Positions 57,401 through 64,000 of a stretch of DNA of 64,000 nucleotides are shown piece by piece. Under the pieces are notes generated by a model. It was not told the origin of the DNA, did no database searches, and saw only the letters and a list, made by a program, of their open reading frames with translations. Numbering within the stretch: the stretch's first letter is position 1; each line of letters begins with the position of its first letter. A program made the position numbers and the translations under genes. The DNA is from Chrysaora quinquecirrha (lineage: Eukaryota; Cnidaria; Scyphozoa; Semaeostomeae; Pelagiidae), in contig JACTAT010000032.1 of NCBI GenBank assembly GCA_014526335.1, positions 8,248,468-8,312,467 on the forward strand, given 5' to 3'.

Positions 57401-60400
57401 AACAGCCACATACATGGAAACAAATTCAAAGATCTCCCGGAGGTAGTCCGAGGCTACTAAGCGAGGAGAACATGTTATAGATTCGAATGATGGTGAAACG
57501 TTGGCTACGTTTAGCCACCTGTATCACGAACAGCATCCAATACGCAAAGGGAAGTTTGTCAAAATGTTGGCGTCTTGTTTGTTGGTAACGTATGACAAAG
57601 GCTTTAGGTCAAATCAAGGTTTTCAAGGTCATCAAACAAAAGTTACCCATACACAAACATGAATGTAAAGAAACGTAAAAGTTAAGACTTTTATTCAAGT
57701 GCGTTAGAGAGGATGAACGAAATCGGATGTTCCAAATAGGACTCAAACCTTAGAGAAGTAAAGGAATTAGACCATCTGTTCTAAACTGCTTGGTGTAATA
57801 CACTAGAGCCGATCAGATCAGAGAGGTGAAAAGGGATACAAATAGGCTTCAAGGATGAAATGAAAAGAGCGATTTTCGTTTTATCATAAGAAATTCTGAT
57901 CCTGTTAGGGATGTTATGATCAACAGAAAAGGTTTTTCTAGAACTAGATTCAAGAAGTAGTTTTAGATTTCCGATTCCAGCGATAAAGCATATACTGATC
58001 TAGTCTCAGGTTAAATGTTAGTTGAGGGTTAGTACATGGCAGAGCCATTCTCTTGTTAAATGTTAGTAGAAAGATCCAGTTAGCCAATCTCAAACTAGTT
58101 CCTGATTACGGATTCGAATGATGGATTCCACAGCTTTATTTGCGAAATGGTGTGGTTTAATCCAGCCAGCTTGTAATCTCAACAGCTCAGTGCGTTCGGG
58201 GTTCGAGGCCCAACTACGGTAGCGTCAGAGCAAGGGTCTAGGACTAGTTAGATCTGCTACTTCTGAGATCCTAGCCTCCACCTTGAGTGGTTTCCTGAGA
58301 TCACTTTCACAATTGTTTCTTTGATGAACGCTTCTAGTGTTGTCCTGACCAATCTTTTCTCTGTCCGGATTTCTGTCAGCTAATCAGTATCAGTTTAGGG
58401 AGTCCACGAATCCGCCACTTATGGATTCCTCCATTCGGGGTTCAGCTCCTTGCCATCTAAAAAGACCCTTTACATGTGTACTTACATCGAGTGGATTCTT
58501 ACCCATTATATGCCAGCTGCCTTCAGGCCTTTTTAGTGCCTTTTAGCCATTGCATAAGACATTATAGCGAGATCTCGCGCAAAAATGATGCCCAAATGCT
58601 TGAGTTTGTCAATTATTGTTAGAAAAATTAGTCAAAATTTGTTATTTGGAAATAAAACCTTTAACGTCAGAAAGTTAGGCCTCCTAGGCTCGGAGGCAAA
58701 CTTTATTTGCAATAACCAAAGAATGGAAAACTTCGTTTTTTATTCACAATGCCCATTGTTTATATTTTGCTATCTGCCAATTAAAATGAAGTTGTTGTTA
58801 TCACGTGGTCATGCAGATTCTCCATCCGAAAATTATACAGGGTGGCCCAAAAAAAAGGGACCCCTTTAGGTAAATAATTTCTGTATGAATTTTCTCAAGG
58901 AGGAATTTTATCAAATTTATACCAGGTAATATTCAAGTCAAGTGCGCTAGGTATCGTGTAGAAATATGTTGGTGATAAGAGCTTCCATCTCGGCGCAATG
59001 GGACATTAAATTCATGATGTCCAAAAACCTGCTGTTTATATTTCATCATTGTGTACTGTACTGCAATCGTGCGTGAAGGAGAATCATTATCCCAGAGTAA
59101 AATTGTCACGACCATTAATGTATGGTCAGTCATATTAGAGAAGTGTTTTGGGCAGGATTGAGGACATTTTGAATATCATTTGACTGAAAGAATGAGTTAT
59201 TGATTTTTCTGTTCTGTTGCATAGGGATTACGTAAGGGTATAAAGTTGCATATTTTGTTACAGTACGTCTTTCGATTGTAAAGTTTTAAAGTCAATTTAT
59301 TCAGAGAAACTAACCCATATCATCATGATATTTACACGATATATCTCACTTGAGTTGAATATCATGTTGTATTAATTTCATGAAATTCCAATTTAAGAAT
59401 TATTTATTAATAAATTATTAAGTTAGGGGGTCCCTTTTTTTTGGGCCACCCTGTAGAAGCAGTAAATGACAGAGAATTGAAAATTCATCAATAGGTCTTG
59501 CGGTAGAAAGGCACACAGCCTAGACAAATGTAAACTTAATACTTTCATTTGATCCTAACCCATATCAACTAAGAAAACTTGATTTCTTTAATATTAATAC
59601 TGTTACTTTATGATTAATATTATTAGTTTGGCATTATTAGCTAAGCTTGCACAAGATACAAAGTCGTCTGCTTAATACCATAAACAGAATTAGATTTTCA
59701 GAAATATTGCAGACAGGCAACCACGATACGACTAGGTCAAAGTATTGAAAGAATTTGAATGAAGGAACACAACGAGTTAGGCCACTGTAAGGTACATGGC
59801 TCGTGTCAATAAAGAAAGAAAAATGCCGATGCCCTCCTTCTCATGCCAACTAGTGCTTAGTAGCTCAGTGAGGTGAGGCTTCCAGCGTCAGCCACCGTAG
59901 CGTCGCAGCCAGGGTCGAAGTTTCGTTAGTTCATCAACTTCTGAGATCCTAGCGACTGGTGCAAAATACACCATTTCATCTTCACTTTATTCTGCTTCAA
60001 CTCATCCAAACATCGAAAATTATCAGATGAATGAGACACGAGAAACCGTGATAAAAACTCATGGCTACCCTTTACTTTATATAGTAATATTTTGAAACTC
60101 TAGTAGATGTGATTTAAGGTTATGTTAATGTTGTTAGTTAGAAAAGAAATTGGTTAAAATAGGTATATTTTATGCAGCAAATAGTAGTTAAAGCATTAAG
60201 CAAAATGGCCTGGTGGTTCATCTGACTAGGCAATGCAATGGGTTTATTGACTAGGCCACTAAAGTTTACAGCATCCTAACTAGGCCATGGTTCACGTTTG
60301 ATCGTTTTATAGCTTCCAGGGCATTTGCGCCTGTGAATGAATGCGTGCGCATGACAAACGCGCGAGTCGTCGCGGCAACGTCGATAAGTGCGTTTGCTTG

Positions 60401-63400
60401 CGTGAGGATGACGTGCGAAAGCGTTCTTATTACCCCATCTGACAAGACATGGCTAAAAGGAGTAGGATTGAGAGCGTATATGCAAACAAACAGTCACAAT
60501 TTACATACAGATACGAGCTTCAGTCATGATTCAATGATGCCTGTGATCGAAGAGAGGCTTTTACAATATTGCAGCTTTCGATCGAAGAGAGGCTTTTACA
60601 ATATTGCATCTTTCGATCGAAGAGAGGCTATAACAATATTGCAGCCCAGAATTGAGTTCAAGTGAGCCTTATTACTCAAACCAAATCTCAGGAATTTCTT
60701 ATTTGCACTAAAATTTCGGCAAAATTTGACAAAATAGAAATTTCCGAGGTGACTGAAATAGGAAATGCACGATTTTAGGAATTACAGTAGAGCGACCGGC
60801 ATCCCCGGCACTTCATGGTAGAGCAAGGGCATAGAAGGCCGAAGCTCGTAGGTATGAGCCCTGTAAAAAAAGAGGATCTTTCTACCCAGGCGTCAACGAT
60901 GGTACCGGCATTGTTGAATAATGACTGACTATACGAACAACCTATGCTAAATTAACGATTACATATAGTATGGGAGAAGTGTACGAATAAGTGTGTTTTA
61001 GGATCACTTACCTTTCTTCACATGATTTTGAAAAAAATACACAAAAGAATATTCAAGATGCAACTTCAGATTTAGTTAACCTTATGATTGCTTATGACTT
61101 TTCAAATATGAATTACTTAAGGGCACAATGTCGTTATTTCCTGAGCAATTCTGTCCCAAAACAAAACAAGAAGGGGGGATTTGAAACCCAGAAAAAAGAA
61201 CAGAAAATGACAGCACTTGACCAGGCCCATTTATCAAGTATTTTCTTTTTTGTGAGTTGCTTGCATCCTGTTTCATGAGTTCCTACAGATATTGATAACA
61301 TTTAATGTCACAGATTCCTTTCCTTTCTTAGTCTTCAATTGTTCATGAATTAAAAGTGAAATCTGCTGCATTAGCTACCTCTCTTAACTTAAAGCCGCAG
61401 CAATCAAGGTTGCTGCATGTGGAGAGGATTCCCTTTCTCAAATTATCTACTATTTTCCAGAAACATTTCGCGCTGACCAAGAACTCTTTCAAAAGATCTA
61501 TTGCAACATTGTGCCCCAAAGCAATATGATTCTACAACATATCAAATAACGCAAATCACACTCACCAGTGACTGTAAGAAAGGCCTCTGCAAAATCAGTA
61601 GATCCCACGGTGGTTAAAGCCATGCATTTATACGTTCCAAGGTCTGTCATTCTGAGGTTATTCAGATATAACACGGACGTATGCGTTCCTTCTAATTGTG
61701 TGTACACTCTGCTGTCTTCCTTTAATTTCACGTAGTTTTTCGTCCATTTGAATATGACTTCTAATACAGAAGCAGTCTCAATTCCACAAGTCATTGTAAC
61801 GTTCATTCCTTCTTTGGCGGTCATCGATCTTGGAGGCTTCGTTATGGCTACTTGCGCTGTTAAAAAAGGATAATGATCAAAAGAGAGAACTAAAACTGGA
61901 TTGAAAATAACAGCGAGAAAACTTATGCGACGAGTTCGACCTTGGCAGCTCTCGAACCTGCGACCTTAAGCAACGTACGCGAAAGTTCTACTAACTGGCC
62001 CAAGACTCTGCTAAGTGGCAAAGGCTCTCGCTTCCCACAACGTTCTTACGAATCTCTCTGCCAGCTCATCTCTCTCATATAAATAATGATAATGATTTTG
62101 AAGAAATAGATAGTGGAACGAAATTAGCAGTTTATATAATGATAACATATTCAGATAGGTAAAGAAGATCTTGAGCAATGAACGGGAGAAATGCAGGAAA
62201 ATAAAGAGGGGAAGACAGTATCTAAGAATAAACGAGATATATTTCATATATTTTCAGAAATATTTATTAGAGGATAAAGTTAGGGGAATATAGAAATAGA
62301 CAATACAGCAGTGTAGCAGCAAAACATTCAGCACTTGACATTTGGTCAAGAGACATTTAGTAAGAGACACCTTTTGCGTGTTGCTGTAAAACTTAGGTTA
62401 TTTGTCAAGACCTTAGTTTATGCATAAATTTTCAAATAATTGCTCCTCTTGGAGACGAAATATTGAATAAGCGCCTGGGACGCTTAATCGATTCGTAAGG
62501 TAAGTCTCTTCGTATACTTACCTCTAACAAACAACTCTGCACTTCTTGATGTTGATCCATGCACGTTCCATACAATACATTTATATTTCCCTTTATCTGT
62601 TGCTAAAACTCTCTGAATCCTCAGATTACCATTTTTCAATATAGAAAACCTTCCTTGGCTGATCACTTCTTGGTTTTTGTCGACATTTCGCCATCTGACG
62701 GTCGGTTTTGGAGAACCAGTCGGCTGGCAGGCCAGTTCTGCAATTCCGCCGATAAGAACATGTGTGTTAGATGGTGCAGTACTTCCAGGACTGAAACCTG
62801 CCGGTATTTCTGGGAATACAATTAACAAAGGAATCAGTTAATTAACATGTTGAACGACTGACATAAACAGCAAGACGAGGAATCACCCAAAATATAACTT
62901 TTTAAAGATATATCAACATCAGAGAGTCGATGCAGCACCTTATCAACAAGGAAATCCCTGAATAGAGCAATGCTCAAATGAATAAACATACCAACAAACA
63001 AATCAACGAATAAATAAATAAACAGATCGACAAATAAATAAACAGGTTAATAAATTAATGAAGAGATAAAAATAAATGAATGGATAACTGAACAAACAAA
63101 CAAACAAATGAATTAATAAATAAATTGATAAATACATAAACAAAAAATCAAAAAACAAATGAATAAAGGAATGAGTAAATAAATAAATAAATGAACAAAC
63201 AAATAAACGAACAAACATACAAACAAATGAATTAATAAATAAATGATAAATAAATAAATAAATTAATTAATTAATTAATAATCGTATCAGATGGAAAATA
63301 GAGCGACTGTCTGTATAAACTGGACTTAATATCATCAGAGCAGTAGTGAAAGTGCAGTGCACTGAAGAGGTTATAGGAGTGAAATGTAGATGCATCAACA

Positions 63401-63725
63401 GCAAACAAAATTGATTGAAGAACAAGGGAATGCAGAATAGAATCAAAACAATACTAACCTAGCACTTGCAGCCTGGCTGCTACAATGAGTTCCCCATGAA
63501 TATTACTTGCTTTACACTGATACATTCCAGAATGGACTGCTTCTATTGGTGAAATTGTAAGATTCCCTCCTGCCATAGTATATTCTTTGCCTGTTGGTAA
63601 TCTTCGTCCATTATAAAACCATGTATAAGTGACATCTGGAGTTCCCTTTGCAACGCAGGGAAAAGTTTTCGAATCGCCGATATCCGATAGCATATCTTGA
63701 GGCTGAATTACCCAACTCGGTTTGA
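45056..63725 (-). CDS. IgCAM of the contactin/L1 type, C-terminal 845 residues (gene span, 12 exons, 5' truncated by window)
   Basis: Exons in transcript order: 63725-63459, 62809-62522, 61856-61566, 51649-51344, 50672-50602, 49830-49605, 49069-48948, 48835-48649, 47737-47456, 46718-46615, 46038-45840, 45252-45056. All junctions are GT-AG and phases match throughout. The first three exons each encode one I-set Ig domain. Then come five FN3 domains (two on single exons, three split in two), a Thr/Asn/Lys-rich stalk and a hydrophobic end finishing in TGA. Such proteins act in cell adhesion and neural wiring. Contactins have six Ig, four FN3 and a GPI anchor, while L1-type proteins have six Ig, five FN3, a TM helix and an ankyrin-binding tail (family knowledge). 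Here five FN3 are combined with a GPI-like end. The upstream Ig domains and signal peptide lie beyond the right edge. Confidence 0.9.
45355..45760. repeat. (GAT)n/(GCT)n microsatellite in the last IgCAM intron
   Basis: The main GATGATGATG tract with GCTGCTGCTG and GACGATGACG inserts runs 45355-45600. A second shorter GAT tract runs 45670-45750. It lies between IgCAM exons 11 and 12. Confidence 0.95.
45840..46038 (-). CDS. IgCAM exon 11: second half of FN3-5
   Basis: It starts VYYWSELNSTIIRVPISDVK and contains ISNLRSGTVYYFQVAVVSHYG and AGPRTKRVRAKT, the F and G strands with the YxFxV signature. Phases are 0 in and 1 out. Confidence 0.92.
46615..46718 (-). CDS. IgCAM exon 10: first half of FN3-5
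   Basis: It reads PTIKPEGLRITAVGESTIVL then RWNTVNDVSVIGYK, giving the conserved Trp and the GYK turn. It joins exon 11 in phase 0. Confidence 0.92.
47456..47737 (-). CDS. IgCAM exon 9: FN3-4
   Basis: A whole FN3 domain on one exon, with VPGIPSSVTIKDAEMG, MANVTWSEPEKPNGAIIGYE and STYEFSVAARTKAGTGG. Two donors (TG|GTGTAA and T|GTAAGT) are close together. I chose GTAAGT, which keeps phase 1. Confidence 0.93.
48649..48835 (-). CDS. IgCAM exon 8: second half of FN3-3
   Basis: It starts LFIWKGTWPERSRNAIFKTT and contains LDPNSSYLFQVVAYNNDGDG and PGSN. Ends in phase 1 at GTGAGT. Confidence 0.92.
48948..49069 (-). CDS. IgCAM exon 7: first half of FN3-3
   Basis: It reads PLGIPKDLQIQITSSRTAVA then WWRGVKTERTVMRGEFLGYK, ending in phase 0 at GTACAT. 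Confidence 0.9.
49605..49830 (-). CDS. IgCAM exon 6: second half of FN3-2
   Basis: It starts PLPRIMQNGPNIYYNVFHRK, resembling the NGPN.Y.V stretch of L1-type FN3 domains, and contains YVQYEFQIQAGNDIGVGPKS. Phases are 0 in and 1 out. Confidence 0.92.
50053..50314. mobile_element. Harbinger-like MITE, copy 5 (262 bp)
   Basis: It starts GGTCCTGGCTAAACAATCAA and ends GATCTTTTGGCCAGGGA, with TTA on both sides (50050-50052 and 50315-50317). It lies in the intron between IgCAM exons 5 and 6. Confidence 0.82.
50602..50672 (-). CDS. IgCAM exon 5: first part of FN3-2
   Basis: These 71 nt encode PSIYPSEIKGVGTGPTEIKI and SWK. The exon ends in phase 0 and joins PLPRIMQNG of exon 6. Confidence 0.88.
51344..51649 (-). 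CDS. IgCAM exon 4: FN3-1
   Basis: It starts VPGRPTEVTTSDFKKNNILI, followed by SWTLGRDNYSPVKRVHIQ and WASYRFRVISENSVGNSTPS. A complete phase 1-1 FN3 domain that follows the last Ig domain directly. Confidence 0.94.
52011..52067. repeat. 28-bp direct duplication
   Basis: Two copies of TGCAGCACAGCGGAAATTCG plus CAACAG(C/T)C lie in tandem. Confidence 0.9.
52675..52905. mobile_element. Harbinger-like MITE, copy 6 (right end decayed)
   Basis: It starts GGCCCTGGCTTATAGATTAA after TAA and carries the internal GACGTGGCCAAACG and TCAAACATTGCT words. The right end is only recognisable as GTTTGGTCGCTTGGTC. Confidence 0.7.
58170..58300. mobile_element. SINE-like fragment A
   Basis: A-box-like CAACAGCTCAGTGCG and B-box-like GGTTCGAGGCC are unusually close together. 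They are followed by GGTAGCGTCAGAGCAAGGGTC and ACTTCTGAGATCCTAGC, which also occur in the piece at 59850-59965. It looks internally deleted. Confidence 0.5.
58838..59453. mobile_element. Mariner-like MITE (616 bp) with TA duplication
   Basis: The left end CAGGGTGGCCCAAAAAAAAG and right end CTTTTTTTTGGGCCACCCTG are near-perfect inverted repeats continuing through GGGACCCC. Flanking TA is at 58836-58837 and 59454-59455. The CAGGGTGGCCC end and TA duplication fit the Tc1/mariner superfamily. A 66-codon minus-strand open stretch (58933-59133) might be a transposase remnant but has no DDE motif. Confidence 0.88.
59850..59965 (+). mobile_element. SINE-like fragment B
   Basis: A box TAGCTCAGTGAGGTGAGGC and B-box-like GGGTCGAAGTTTC lie about 45 bp apart. 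The CGTAGCGTCGCAGCCAGGGTC and ACTTCTGAGATCCTAGC words are shared with fragment A. Confidence 0.55.
60545..60650. repeat. 35-bp tandem triplication
   Basis: Three copies of GATCGAAGAGAGGCTTTTAC followed by AATATTGCAGCTTTC. The third has TATAAC in place of TTTTAC. Confidence 0.93.
61310..61510. repeat. Diverged arm of the foldback family
   Basis: It shares the order GATTCCTTT, AAATCTGCTGCATTA, AGGATTCCCTTTCTCAAA, TTTTCCAGAAA, GCGCTGACCAAGAACTCTTT and AAAGATCTATT with the right arm at 17145-17295. It lies just downstream of IgCAM exon 3. Confidence 0.65.
61566..61856 (-). CDS. IgCAM exon 3: third Ig domain in window
   Basis: It starts QVAITKPPRSMTAKEG and contains VTMTCG, VIFKWTKN and LRMTDLGTYKCMALTTVG, giving the Cys-Trp-DxGxYxC core of an I-set domain. 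The end, FLTVTG, joins FN3-1 directly. Phase 1-1. Confidence 0.94.
61857..62521 (-). other. IgCAM intron, no clear element
   Basis: This 665-bp intron has a short run of CAAGAGACATTTAGTAAGAG-like words near 62335-62370 and nothing else that I recognise. Confidence 0.4.
62522..62809 (-). CDS. IgCAM exon 2: second Ig domain in window
   Basis: It starts IPAGFSPGSTAPSNTHVLIG and contains AELACQPTGSPKPTVRWRNV and LATDKGKYKCIVWNVHGSTS. I-set domain, phase 1-1. Confidence 0.94.
62970..63280. repeat. AAAT/AAAC/AATGAAT-type low-complexity tract
   Basis: Irregular AAATAAAT, AACAAACA and AATGAATT repeats fill about 300 bp of the intron between IgCAM exons 1 and 2. Confidence 0.9.
63459..63725 (-). CDS. 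IgCAM exon 1 (first in window): Ig domain
   Basis: It starts KPSWVIQPQDMLSDIGDSKT and contains FPCVAKGTPDVTYTWFYNGR and VHSGMYQCKASNIHGE, an I-set domain of 89 codons, phase 1-1. Upstream exons lie beyond the window. The sequence from 63726 to 64000 is intron with nothing recognisable. Confidence 0.93.
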
Positions 63726-64000
63726 CTAGAATACAAAGAGAAAGTAAACTATATAAATTCAAATTCTACTTTGTATATGAATAGAAAGAAGAATTTGAAA
63801 AACAAAGTAAATAGTTTTTGAGTAAAACATTTTCAAAATTACGAGAAAACCGCGGAAACATATCTGGGCATACTATTTTCTTCTGACAGTCCTCAAAGTA
63901 TGAACGTCAGAGACAGAACAAAAAAAGTACACCACCTTAATCAATATTAGGCCCAGCCATCGAAACAAGCTTATGATTAGACTCATTAAATAAGTTCCAC

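Larger units (their letters stand above)
51650..61565 (-). other. 9.9-kb IgCAM intron between last Ig and FN3-1
   Basis: It holds Harbinger copy 6, a 28-bp duplication, two related SINE-like pieces, a mariner-like MITE, a 35-bp triple repeat and a foldback arm (listed separately). Between 53300 and 58150 I see only AT-rich DNA and some diverged AGATCTTTGAGGGATC-like words near 55820-56200. No exon is needed here, because phases and domains join directly. Confidence 0.6.

Noticed and set aside
60810..60900. tRNA-like boxes (TGGTAGAGCAAGGGC and GGTATGAGCCC)
   Set aside because: Weak box matches with no stems or element boundaries. Too little to call.
63003..63218. 71-codon Phe/Tyr-rich minus-strand frame
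   Set aside because: AAAT/AAAC low-complexity tract in an intron.

Overview
This is a stretch of animal (metazoan) nuclear DNA. It has split genes with GT-AG introns, long AT-rich intergenic spaces, microsatellites, a large satellite array and many small non-autonomous transposons. The protein families (MON2, a DSL-domain Notch-ligand-like protein, and an Ig/FN3 cell-adhesion protein) point to a metazoan, most likely a marine invertebrate. I cannot settle the phylum from this window. The window holds three real protein-coding genes.

Layout. (1) 383-13915, plus strand: the C-terminal part of MON2, a large scaffold of endosome-Golgi trafficking, in 14 exons whose phases sum to an intact 993-codon frame. 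The 5' part lies left of the window. Its introns carry a ~900-bp GACT array, a Harbinger-like MITE, a 30/120-bp minisatellite, a second MITE type and a tRNA-like SINE head. (2) 13916-23174: intergenic DNA with a SINE, a foldback element, several MITEs and trinucleotide repeats. (3) 23175-28243, plus strand: a five-exon single-pass membrane protein with signal peptide, MNNL-like region, seven tandem DSL-like modules, Ser/Thr stalk, TM helix and a tail with two NPLY motifs. As given, its frame breaks four times, each time by one missing base at an A-run. (4) 29850-42652: a 12.8-kb satellite of about 65 monomers of 196 bp, each with a conserved stem-loop and with locally duplicated multi-monomer blocks. 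(5) 45056-63725, minus strand: the 3' part of an IgCAM gene (3 Ig and 5 FN3 domains, Thr/Asn stalk, hydrophobic C-terminus) in 12 exons with an intact frame. Its 5' part lies right of the window. One 9.9-kb intron is packed with transposon remnants.

Genes 2 and 3 converge on the satellite. All three products are membrane or trafficking proteins, but nothing in the sequence shows that they act together. The most notable points are the tandem-DSL ligand with its A-run frameshifts, the IgCAM whose stop codon overlaps a splice donor, a possible poison exon in MON2, the satellite, and a set of MITE families whose target-site duplications are still readable.
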